This document shows positions 1 through 7,569 of a DNA stretch of 8,015 nucleotides, one piece after another; positions within the stretch are counted from its first letter, which is position 1; every line of letters begins with the position of its first letter. This DNA is from CAJQQY01 sp964352225 (GTDB lineage: Bacteria; Bacteroidota; Bacteroidia; Chitinophagales; Saprospiraceae), in the NCBI GenBank assembly GCA_964352225.1, contig CAYGRM010000315.1, positions 1-8,015 on the forward strand, given 5' to 3'. Under the pieces are notes generated by a model, which was not told the origin of the DNA, searched no databases, and worked only from the letters and a program-made list of their open reading frames with translations. The translations under genes were made by a program, and so were the position numbers.

Positions 1-654
1 GTTGAATTATGTGTAGATCTCTCTTGTCAAGCATCGGCAACAGCACCAAGTGTTTTTGGTTCTTTTAATGGTGGATGTGCAAATTGTGATCCTGTCCTTG
101 ATCCTGATGGAGATGGTATTTATTGTGCCACATTAGATTTGGCTCCTGGGAATTATGAATATAGATTTTTTACTCAAGAAGAAGGGCCAGAGGTATTTGC
201 TGCTCCTGGAGCTTGTACGAATGCCGCAGGAACAATGCGAACAATTACAGTAGTAGAAAATACACCTCAAATGGTCACTTATGCTTGGGAAACTTGTGAA
301 TTGGAATGTGTTCCAATCCCTACAGTTGATATGGAATTATGTGTAGATATGAGCTGCCTTCCTGGAGTTCAAGCACCAAGTGTTTTTGGAGGTTTTAATG
401 GATGGAATGCAGGAGCGAATCCTGTGACTGATCCTGACGGCGATGGAATTTATTGTGCAACAGTAAATATGCAAGTGGGTGATCAGTACTACAAGTTTTT
501 TGATCAACTTCAAGGCCCTGAAAATTTCACAAGTGTTAATCCTGGTTGTACTGCTGTGGATGGCGTTAATATTAATCGAGTAATTACTGTAGTAGAAAAT
601 ATGCCTCAGACGGTAACCCATGCTTTCAATACCTGTGATCCAACTTGTGTCAAA
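1..654 (+). repeat. Two tandem starch/glycogen-binding-like (CBM48/E-set type) modules
   Basis: Two copies of a ~110-residue module lie in the first gene, starting near base 1 and near base 331. Each opens with ELCVDxSC, continues with APSVFGxFNG and DPDGDGIYCAT, and ends with ITVVENxPQxVT plus a Cys pair. The FGxFNGW-type core is the usual signature of glycogen/starch-binding E-set folds; copy 1 has FNGG where copy 2 has FNGW, so its aromatic contact may be lost. The DPDGDG segment could bind calcium (inference). The two copies share short identical DNA stretches (for example the bases encoding ELCVD and APSVFG) but are otherwise diverged, so the duplication is old. More copies may exist upstream of the window. 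Confidence 0.72.
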
Positions 655-3465
655 CCTGAGGTAGCTGCACCGACTCCGATTCATGATGAGGTGGACAATT
701 GTGTGATTTCAATATTTAGTGATAGTTATACTGATGTTGCAGGTACAGATTTTAATCCAAACTGGGGTCAGCAAACGACTACGACATTTATAGATATCAA
801 TGGAAATAATACCTTAAGGTATGGTAATTTGAACTATCAAGGAACACAATTTACTGGTCAAAATGTATCTGATCATGATTTTATTCATGTTGATTTTTGG
901 ACTAGTGATGCAACGGATCTTAACTTTTATCTCATAAGTCCTGGTAATGAAATTGGGTATTCGCTGACAGGAATTATTGCTAGTGAACAATGGGTTAGTG
1001 TAGATATTCCTTTGAGTGCTTTTGATCCTCCAGTAAACCTTTCAAATGTTTTTCAATTTAAAGTAGTTGGAAATGGTACCGTTTATTTTGATAATTATTA
1101 TTTCTGGCAAGAGGCAGTAGAGTGGTTTGCCGATACCGATATGGATGGTTATGGAGATCCAAGTTCAAGTATTTTTACTTGTAGCCCTCCAGCTAATTAT
1201 GTTTTAGATAATACAGATTGTAATGACATGGCCTTTGGAGAAAACCCGGGAGCAGTAGATATTCCATGTAATGGAATCGATGAAGATTGTGTAGGAGGAG
1301 ATTATATTCCTGCTGAAGCGGTTGTTACTTTTCCAAGTTTGCCTAGTACGCTTTCCTGTGCAGATGCCGTAAGTTTTGTTGCACCAAATGCTACTTATAC
1401 GAATGGAGAATCTGGGATATATGAAATTTCTGGAACAATGGTTCCTCAGGTGAGTAATTTTTGGAGTACATGTGGAGGAACAATTGTAGTGACCTATGCT
1501 GATGTAACAGATCTTTGTGGAAATACTATCCTTGGATCAGTTACGACGATAACTGTTCAGCCTGCTCCGCTTCCAACTATTACCGTACCTGTTTTGACCA
1601 CTTCATTGTCATGCGAGGCTGCACAAAGTTATGCTCCGCCAACGACAACCTATGATAATGGCGAAACTGGCGTTTGTAATATTTCAGGAAGTGTTTCTGC
1701 TGATATAAATCATTTTTATGATGCATGTGGTGGAACATTGGAAGTAATTTATAGTGGTAAAGATGACTGTGGGAGAAATTTAGTTGCGGTTGTTGTAGTA
1801 ATTAACGTAACTCCAGCCCCTGCTCCGACAATTGATGTTCCTGCTTTCCCTACCTCACTTTCGTGCTCAGAGGCAGAAAGTTTTGCAGCTCCTTTTACTC
1901 CATATGACAATGGAATGACTGGTGTTTGTAATATTTCAGGTTTAATTCAACCGTTACTTTTTTATAATGTAGATGAGTGTAATGGAGGAACAATGACCAT
2001 CATTTATAATGGTGTTGATGATTGTGGAAATCCTTTATTTGCAGATATAATAACTATTCAAGTTGAACCAGCTGCTGTTGCAGAACTGAAAGCACCAGAC
2101 GAAGTGCCAAATACGATTTATTGTTGGGAAGCTAATGGAAATAGTCCAGGCAACGCAACTTTCGATAATGGAGAAACAGGTAATTGTCAAAACAAAGGTG
2201 AGGTTGCCCCAGTAATAACTGAATTTTGGGATAGTTGTGATGGAGGATATATTATTTATTCTTATGCAGGTGTTGATAATTGTGGAAATGAACTTACTCC
2301 AATAGTTCTTGCTGTTACCGTTCTTCCAAATGAGGTTGCTCCTCAAGGCGAATGTGCACCAGTTGCAGAAACAATGGCTATTGCAGATGTACCTGGACCA
2401 AATGATTTAGATTATTATTTAGGTCAAGTTACCGCTGGATATATTTCACTATGTGGTGATGTAAAGGCTACTGTTATCGATGATACTGGAGATCCAGAGT
2501 GTAGTGGAGATGGTTTCTTTGAAAGAATTTACACAGTAGAAATTACTGATGACTGTGGCAATGTTGCAGGTACTTGTACTATTACGTTTAGTGGATCATG
2601 TAATGCTAATTATTGTACCATGACTCAAAAGTTTTATGGAAATCCTGATGATGAGTTAAATGGCATGTCTTCAGAGGACATTATAAATACGCTACTTGAT
2701 TTTGGCAACAATCCAATTGTCATTGGAGAAGGAGACTGTCAAGTTATCATTGAAGATGCCGACTGTGTTCAAACTATGATGAATAGTTTTGGTGCTTCTG
2801 TATCGTTCCCATCTGGTGTTTCAAATGATTGTTCGGATATAACTAACTCTTTAGTTAATCAAATGGTTACAACTATTTTAAATATTCGATATAATGAATC
2901 TTTAAATCCTGGTGGATCATTAGATTTTGGAAGTTTTGCCTTGAGTGCAGCATGTATGAATATACCTGGATTTATGTTAGCTGAATTACCTGATAATCCT
3001 ACCGTGAGTGATATGCTCGTTTATACCAATGATTTTATGGCTTGTCAATGTAATGGAACTTGCGGAACCTTCCAACCTAACATGGCGGAGTTGACTAATC
3101 TCTTCTGGGGATTAAATTCAAGGTTCAATAAATGTCATGTTCCTGGTCCATGTGGTTCACAAACTCCTAGTCTTCCTGGTGGAAACCTAGTAGGAGGAAA
3201 TACTAACAACTCTGTTGTTTTATATCCAAATCCAACAAGTGATTTTATCAATTTAGAGGTAAGTAAGTTTATGGGATTGCCAGCTGTGATAGAAATATTT
3301 GATACTCGAGGAGCTAAGTTAGGTGAAAGATCTTTCCTTTCGATTGATCAAAATACTTTAGAATTTGATGTACAAAAATTTGAAAATGGTTTGTATTGGT
3401 TCTCTATAAATATAGAAGGACATGATCAAATTATTAAGAAATTTATTGTGACAACTAATCGATAA
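1..3465 (+). CDS. Large secreted multidomain carbohydrate-binding-like protein with type A T9SS sorting domain (5' end missing)
   Basis: The frame is open from base 1 to a TAA at 3463-3465, so the start lies upstream; the ATG at 139 is internal to a domain. Modules in order are: two starch/glycogen-binding-like modules (1-654); a beta-sandwich resembling carbohydrate-binding modules of Flavobacteriia glycosidases (about 700-1110, with NPNWGQ, IHVDFW and VYFDNYYFW); a MopE-like putative metal-binding motif (about 1114-1302, with DTDMDGYGD, DCND, NPGA and CNGIDEDC); four HYR/Ig-like repeats (1318-2340); a domain opening with CTMTQKFYGN (about 2614-3156) that recurs in Bacteroidota surface proteins; and a type A sorting domain (3214-3462). 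No catalytic domain is visible here, so an enzyme could only lie upstream. The inferred role is surface or extracellular glycan binding or adhesion after T9SS export. The architecture is confident, the exact ligand is not. A strong terminator follows the stop. Confidence 0.93.
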   Translation, partial: VELCVDLSCQASATAPSVFGSFNGGCANCDPVLDPDGDGIYCATLDLAPGNYEYRFFTQEEGPEVFAAPGACTNAAGTMRTITVVENTPQMVTYAWETCELECVPIPTVDMELCVDMSCLPGVQAPSVFGGFNGWNAGANPVTDPDGDGIYCATVNMQVGDQYYKFFDQLQGPENFTSVNPGCTAVDGVNINRVITVVENMPQTVTHAFNTCDPTCVKPEVAAPTPIHDEVDNCVISIFSDSYTDVAGTDFNPNWGQQTTTTFIDINGNNTLRYGNLNYQGTQFTGQNVSDHDFIHVDFWTSDATDLNFYLISPGNEIGYSLTGIIASEQWVSVDIPLSAFDPPVNLSNVFQFKVVGNGTVYFDNYYFWQEAVEWFADTDMDGYGDPSSSIFTCSPPANYVLDNTDCNDMAFGENPGAVDIPCNGIDEDCVGGDYIPAEAVVTFPSLPSTLSCADAVSFVAPNATYTNGESGIYEISGTMVPQVSNFWSTCGGTIVVTYADVTDLCGNTILGSVTTITVQPAPLPTITVPVLTTSLSCEAAQSYAPPTTTYDNGETGVCNISGSVSADINHFYDACGGTLEVIYSGKDDCGRNLVAVVVVINVTPAPAPTIDVPAFPTSLSCSEAESFAAPFTPYDNGMTGVCNISGLIQPLLFYNVDECNGGTMTIIYNGVDDCGNPLFADIITIQVEPAAVAELKAPDEVPNTIYCWEANGNSPGNATFDNGETGNCQNKGEVAPVITEFWDSCDGGYIIYSYAGVDNCGNELTPIVLAVTVLPNEVAPQGECAPVAETMAIADVPGPNDLDYYLGQVTAGYISLCGDVKATVIDDTGDPECSGDGFFERIYTVEITDDCGNVAGTCTITFSGSCNANYCTMTQKFYGNPDDELNGMSSEDIINTLLDFGNNPIVIGEGDCQVIIEDADCVQTMMNSFGASVSFPSGVSNDCSDITNSLVNQMVTTILNIRYNESLNPGGSLDFGSFALSAACMNIPGFMLAELPDNPTVSDMLVYTNDFMACQCNGTCGTFQPNMAELTNLFWGLNSRFNKCHVPGPCGSQTPSLPGGNLVGGNTNNSVVLYPNPTSDFINLEVSKFMGLPAVIEIFDTRGAKLGERSFLSIDQNTLEFDVQKFENGLYWFSINIEGHDQIIKKFIVTTNR
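1318..2340 (+). repeat. Four tandem HYR/Ig-like ~85-residue repeats
   Basis: Four consecutive protein repeats are marked by a conserved cysteine after a TSLSC-like motif at codons 1357, 1612, 1864 and 2122, giving periods of 85, 84 and 86 residues. Each unit then has a YxNGExG turn, a CGGT- or CDGG-like strand and a DxCGN motif (DLCGN, DDCGR, DDCGN, DNCGN) before a final strand ending in a proline-rich linker (PAPLP, PAPAP). The DxCGN motif and size match HYR-type immunoglobulin-like repeats common in Bacteroidota surface proteins. They probably act as a rigid stalk separating the binding modules from the sorting domain. DNA-level divergence between copies is high, unlike the repeats of the next gene. 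Confidence 0.75.
3214..3462 (+). other. Type A T9SS C-terminal sorting domain (Por secretion tail)
   Basis: The last ~80 residues of the first protein start with LYPNPTSDFINLEV, followed by a IEIFDTRGAKL strand, a conserved FDVQKFENGLYW segment and a terminal strand ending in KKFIVTTNR. This is the standard layout of the Por_Secre_tail/TIGR04183 domain that directs proteins through the type IX secretion system, where it is normally cleaved and the protein attached to surface lipopolysaccharide. A glycine- and asparagine-rich linker (about 3175-3210) precedes it. Confidence 0.95.
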
Positions 3466-3502
3466 TTTTTTTTTAAAATCAATTACCAAAACTCCTTTGG
3501 AT

Positions 3503-3541
3503 AAAAAAATCTCCCTAGTGAAAATTAGGGAGATTTTTTTT
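3503..3541 (+). terminator. Strong intrinsic terminator after the first gene
   Basis: A perfect 15-bp inverted repeat (3503-3517 with 3526-3540) encloses an 8-nt loop. The GC core is CTCCCTA/TAGGGAG, flanked by an A7 tract on the left and a T8 tract on the right (3534-3541). It starts 37 bases after the stop of the upstream gene. Because the stem is flanked by A and T tracts it could terminate in both directions, but no - strand gene is seen to its right. Confidence 0.9.
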
Positions 3542-3546
3542 AAAAG

Positions 3547-3568
3547 TAAGTTCATCATTATGAACTTA
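3547..3568. repeat. 9-bp inverted repeat in the upstream region of the second gene
   Basis: TAAGTTCAT (3547-3555) and ATGAACTTA (3560-3568) form a perfect inverted repeat around a 4-nt spacer, lying 5 bases after the terminator and 26 bases before the ATG of the second gene. There is no following T tract, so it is not a second terminator. It could be an operator for a dimeric regulator or a 5' UTR hairpin; the sequence alone does not decide. I found no convincing Bacteroidota -33/-7 promoter between the two genes. Confidence 0.55.
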
Positions 3569-3594
3569 AATTCTAATAAAAAGCAAAACGAAGT

Positions 3595-6500
3595 ATGAAT
3601 CATTCCAAACTTTTTTTGACGTCGATATTTTTTATTTGTTTAATTACTTTACCCCAATTGAGTTTTGGTCAGTATTCAACTACTGAATGTCAAACTATAA
3701 CTACTGCGTTAATAGGACCTGATAGAAATGATTTTGTTCATAATAATGGAATAGATATTAGTGAAGGATACTTGCATAATTTTGATCCACCTACCTTGCC
3801 TTGTGGTATTAATAATCCAAATATCACTTCATTAGTAGTTAATATTGATTTAACAAATATTACAACAAATGCAGGGTGTGCGGGGATACCTATTTTTGGA
3901 AATGTATTATTGAACTGCCCCTTGACTACTTCTTCAATTTGTCCAATTATTCAAGATGTGTTGACTCCAGGATGTAATAATTTCGGAGCAGGAACAACTA
4001 CAACTGGAATGTATTCTTTAGATATAGCGACATGTAATCCCATAAGTGCAACTGATGTGATTGGGGTTGATATTATTCCTGCTACGGATTTTTCTCCTTC
4101 CTGCCCATCCAATGGAATGGCAATATCTGATGGAACTGTATCAGTAACTTATCAAATATGCCTTGACTATACTTATGATCAAGCAGTTCCTCCAAGTTGT
4201 ACTAATACGATTATACAAGCATGTGATGATGGAAATCCTTGTACTGTAAATGACATGGAAACAGTAGATAACTGTGATAATTCTATAGTATGTATTCCTT
4301 GTGCTGGAGTTTTAGCTGATTGTAGTAATACAGGGTGTCAAACTATCCTTCCTTGTGATGATGGAAACCCTTGTACTGATAATGATGTAGAAACTTTAGC
4401 AGCGGACGGAAGTATTTGTATTCCTTGTGCTGGTATTCTGTCAGATTGTGCCAATGTTGCTTGCCAATCTACCCTTCCTTGTGATGATGGAAATCCTTGT
4501 ACAAGTAATGATATGGAAACTTTAGCAGCGGATGGGAGTGTTTGTCTGCCATGTGCTGGTATTCTGTCAGATTGTGCCAATGTTGCATGCCAATCAACCT
4601 TACCTTGCGACGATGGAAATCCATGTACTAGTAATGATATGGAAACCTTAGCGGCAGATGGAAGTGTTTGTGTGCCATGTGCTGGTATTTTATCTGATTG
4701 TGCTAATGTTGCGTGTCAATCAACGTTACCTTGCAATGATGGAAATCCATGTACTAGTAATGACATGGAAACTTTTGCGGCAGATGGAAGTGTTTGTGTG
4801 CCATGTGCTGGAACACAAACAGACTGTTCTACAGGTACAACTACAATTTTACCTTGTGATGATGCAGACGCTTGCACCATAAATGACGTGCAAACTGTTC
4901 TAAACTGTGATGGAAGTATTTGTGTCCCTTGTATGGGAATTCCAGTTCCATGTGGAGCAAATGGAAGTTGNNNNNNNNNNNNNNNNNNNNNNNNNNNNNN
5001 NNNNNNNNNNNNNNNNNNNNNNNNNNNNNNNNNNNNNNNNNNNNNNNNNNNNNNNNNNNNNNNNNNNNNNGAGCAAATGGAAGTTGCGAAGCAGTTCTAC
5101 CGTGTGATGATGGCGATCCCTGTACAATAAATGATATTGAAACAACCTTACTTGCTGATGGAAGCATTTGTCAACCTTGTGCTGGTTTTCCTGCTCCATG
5201 TGGAGCGAATGGAAGTTGTGAAGCAGTTCTACCGTGTGATGATGGCGATCCCTGTACGATAAATGATATTGAAACAACTTTACTTGCTGATGGGAGTATT
5301 TGTCAACCTTGTGCAGGAACGCCAGTTCCATGTGGAGCAAATGGAAGTTGCGAAGCAGTTCTACCGTGTGATGATGGCGATCCCTGTACAATAAATGATA
5401 TTGAAACAACCTTACTTGCTGATGGAAGCATTTGTCAACCTTGTGCTGGTTTTCCTGCTCCATGTGGAGCGAATGGAAGTTGTGAAGCCGTCCTACCATG
5501 TGATGATGGCGATCCTTGTACCATAAATGATATTGAAACAACTTTACTCGCTGATGGAAGTATTTGCCAGCCATGTGCTGGAACGCCAATAGATTGTTCT
5601 AATGGAACAACTTCGATCGTTGCCTGTGATGATGGTGATGCCACTACTACTAATGATANNNNNNNNNNNNNNNNNNNNNNNNNNNNNNNNNNNNNNNNNN
5701 NNNNNNNNNNNNNNNNNNNNNNNNNNNNNNNNNNNNNNNNNNNNNNNNNNNNNNNNNNTCCAACTGATTGCTCCACAGGAACAACTTCGATCGTTGCCTG
5801 TGATGATGGTGATGCCACTACTACTAATGATATGCAAACGATTTTAGATTGCGATGGCAGTATTTGCGTTCCGTGTATGGGAACACCTGTTGATTGTTCA
5901 ACTGGCACAACTTCGATAGTTCCTTGCGATGATGGCGATGCATGTACGATAAATGACGAACAAACGGTACTTGATTCAGATGGAACGATCTGTGTTCCTT
6001 GTTTAGGAACTCCAACTGATTGCTCCACAGGAACAACTTCGATCGTTGCCTGTGATGATGGTGATTCAAATACAACTAATGATGAACAAACCATCTTAGA
6101 TTGTGATGGAAGTATTTGTATTCCATGTCAAGGAATACCAGTAGATTGTTCAAATGGCTCAACTTCGGTAGTTGCCTGTGATGATGGCGATGCTTGTACC
6201 ATTAACGACGAGCAAACTGTATTAGATTCAGATGGAACTATTTGTATACCATGCCTAGGAATACCTACAGATTGCGCCACAGGAATGACCACAAATTTAC
6301 CTTGTGATGATGGCAATCCAAATACATTTAACGATATAGAAATCATTCTTGCTTGTGATGGAACTATTTGTTTTCCATGTTCTGGAACCCTTTGTAATGT
6401 GATTGCATTTATTCAAGATCCTGTTGCTACTTTGAATTGTCAAAGTTTAAATAATGGAGTAATATTGGAAAGCACAGGTTCCTCAACTGGACCAAATCTT

Positions 6501-7415
6501 AGTTACCAATGGATTTTTTCTAATAATACCATTGGAACTGGTGCGGCCATAGAAATTTTTGAAGAAGGAAATTATACGTTACTAATTACAGATAATTCTA
6601 ATGGATGCTTTAGTTCATTTGACCTTGAAGTTACTGTTCCTATAGTTGAGCTTATTCCAACTCTTCTGATCAATCCTGAATCTTGTCAAAACGAGGCTGA
6701 TGGAAGTATTATAATTGATACAGTTATAGGTGGACAGCCACCTTATTTGTTTAGTTTGAATTCTGGCACTTTTGTTTCAGCAACTCAGTATCAAAATCTT
6801 ACCCCAGGTAATTACGATTTTACGATTCAAGATGCTGATGGATGTGAAACTTTTTTAGAATTAAATGTGCCAGCTGCAAATGCTTTAACACTAGACCTTG
6901 GGCCAGATGAAGCCATTAATTTAGGAGATAGTCTGCAACTTGCTATTTTTTCTAACTTAATTATTGATACCATTATTTGGGAATTTGATGAAAGTATAAA
7001 TTGTACAAATTGTCTTGATCCGATAGTAACGCCAGTTTATGAAACTCAATATTCAGTTACTTTAATTGATATAAACGGGTGTGAAATTAGTGATCAAATT
7101 GTAGTCTTTGTTGATAAGACCGAGAGGATATTTATACCAAATGCTTTTTCACCGAATGGTGATGGTGCAAATGATCTGTTCATGATTTATGCAGGCTCTG
7201 ATGTTCGAATTATTCGGAACTTTAGAATCTTTGATAGATGGGGAGCTAGTTTATTTTCTCGAAATAATTTCGATCCAAACGATAGTCAATTTGGCTGGGA
7301 TGGAATCCATAAAGGGAAAGTAGTAGCGCCAGGAGTATATGTTTATTATGCCGAAATTGAATTCGAAGATGGTCGGGTAGAGGTAAAAAGTGGCGATGTA
7401 ACAGTCATGAAGTAA
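3595..7415 (+). CDS. Secreted adhesin-like protein with cysteine-rich tandem repeats and type B (CHU_C) T9SS sorting domain; two assembly gaps inside
   Basis: The ATG at 3595 is chosen because it begins a clear signal peptide: NHSK, a hydrophobic core, then LSFG|Q with likely cleavage after residue 25. The upstream region is A-rich with no Shine-Dalgarno, as usual in Bacteroidota. Next come an unrecognised ~175-residue N-terminal domain (3670-4200), at least 16 cysteine-rich repeats (4204-6395), a PKD/Ig-like domain (about 6420-6650), a SprB-like repeat (about 6651-6890, with GGQPPYLFSLN and LTPGNYDFTIQDADGC), another Ig-like domain (to about 7110) and a type B sorting domain. The N runs at 4971-5070 and 5659-5758 are gaps of unknown true size; frame differs across the first only because 100 N is a placeholder. 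True protein length is therefore unknown. The inferred role is a long surface filament or adhesin exported by T9SS, possibly gliding-related. No enzyme motif is seen. Confidence 0.9.
4971..5070. other. Assembly gap 1 (100 N placeholder)
   Basis: Exactly 100 N lie inside the repeat array. The 16 bases before the gap (4955-4970) are identical to the 16 bases after it (5071-5086). Joining the edges on that overlap gives one uninterrupted reading frame, with ANGSC running into EAVLPC. The true gap is therefore either a negative gap or an overlap plus whole repeat units. The frame change across the placeholder is not biological. Confidence 0.95.
5085..5606 (+). repeat. Near-identical 132-bp sub-array with 264-bp higher-order period
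   Basis: Four successive units begin CEAVLPCDDG and differ mainly in the linker: units 7 and 9 read AGFPAPC, unit 8 AGTPVPC and unit 10 AGTPIDC. Bases 5071-5224 are identical to 5335-5488, a 154-bp exact match at an offset of 264 bp (two units), including synonymous positions. Neighbouring units within the block carry several silent differences. The block therefore grew by duplication of a two-unit segment, more recently than the rest of the array. The last unit (5481-5606) is 126 bp and makes the transition to the following 42-residue type. Confidence 0.9.
5659..5758. other. Assembly gap 2 (100 N placeholder)
   Basis: Exactly 100 N lie inside the repeat array, cutting unit 11 after its TTND motif. 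The left contig end (5604-5658) is a 55-base exact copy of 5778-5832, and the right contig start (5759-5813) is a 55-base exact copy of 6011-6065. With a 126-bp unit, the smallest in-register filler is 52 bases, or 52 plus multiples of 126. Confidence 0.95.
7125..7412 (+). other. Type B T9SS / gliding-motility-associated C-terminal domain (CHU_C)
   Basis: The last ~96 residues of the second protein begin RIFIPNAFSPNGDGANDLF, then FRIFDRWGASLF, FGWDGIHKGKVVAPGVYVYY and a final strand ending in SGDVTVMK. These are the signatures of the TIGR04131/CHU_C type B sorting domain, carried by SprB and many giant Bacteroidota surface proteins. Type B cargo depends on T9SS plus PorP/SprF-like partners, often encoded nearby; none is seen in this window. 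Confidence 0.96.
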
Positions 7416-7467
7416 AATAAAAACTAGTTGCTTAGAGATATTATCGAACGCTAAAATTAAGGAGTCC

Positions 7468-7491
7468 ATCCTCTAAATATTAGGATTTTTT
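7468..7491 (+). terminator. Probable intrinsic terminator after the second gene
   Basis: ATCC..TAA (7468-7476, with a 2-nt TC bulge) pairs with TTAGGAT (7480-7486) around a 3-nt loop, followed by a T run to 7491. It lies about 50 bases after the stop at 7415. The stem is short and AT-rich, so this is a weaker call than the terminator after the first gene. The rest of 7416-7569 shows no gene. Confidence 0.5.
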
Positions 7492-7569
7492 CAATAAAAA
7501 GATGAGTCATCCTTTAAGTAAAGTATTTACGTAACCGAATCAAACCAACCGCTACGTTCAAAATGCTTT

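Larger units (their letters stand above)
4204..6395 (+). repeat. Array of at least 16 cysteine-rich 42-44-residue tandem repeats (CDDGxPCTxND)
   Basis: Units start at 4204, 4336, 4462, 4588, 4714, 4840, (gap), 5085, 5217, 5349, 5481, 5607 (cut by gap), 5781, 5907, 6033, 6159 and 6285. Unit size is 126 bp (42 residues) in most and 132 bp (44 residues) in units 1, 7, 8 and 9. The consensus is a CDDGxPCTxND acidic loop, a DGSIC-x-PC cysteine cluster, then a xGxPxDCS-like linker. The CDDGxPCT core resembles the Dictyostelium CTDC repeat and CDDGNPNTxND repeats in Saprospiraceae proteins; I infer relatedness from the motif only. Many Asp residues suggest possible metal binding, and the cysteines suggest disulfide-stapled modules in the extracellular space. 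The copy number is a minimum because both gaps fall in the array. Confidence 0.92.

Noticed and set aside
337..684. - strand open frame opposite the starch-binding-like modules (also 2035-2346 and 3358-3603)
   Set aside because: These are antisense shadows of the first gene and its terminator, with no start context or domain. The + strand frame is clearly coding.
3466..3594. Bacteroidota-type -33/-7 promoter (TTTG / TAnnTTTG) for the second gene
   Set aside because: No pair of elements with acceptable match and spacing was found between the genes, so none is annotated.
4900..5589. Long - strand open frames opposite the repeat array (also 4338-4580 and 5435-6094)
   Set aside because: Their repeated, low-complexity translations follow from the + strand tandem repeats. 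They have no signal, domain or start context, while the + strand frame shows clear protein conservation between units.
4204..6395. CRISPR-like array
   Set aside because: Repeats are 126-132 bp, contiguous with no unique spacers, and keep an open coding frame.
5085..6395. Diversity-generating retroelement variable region
   Set aside because: Differences between units are largely silent or are block replacements, not adenine-directed changes, and no reverse transcriptase or template repeat is seen in the window.
4920..7415. Separate gene starting at the ATG at 4920 after a frame change
   Set aside because: The start is inside a repeat of the upstream gene in another frame, and the frame differs only because of the 100-N placeholder. 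The edges overlap by 16 bases and merge in frame.
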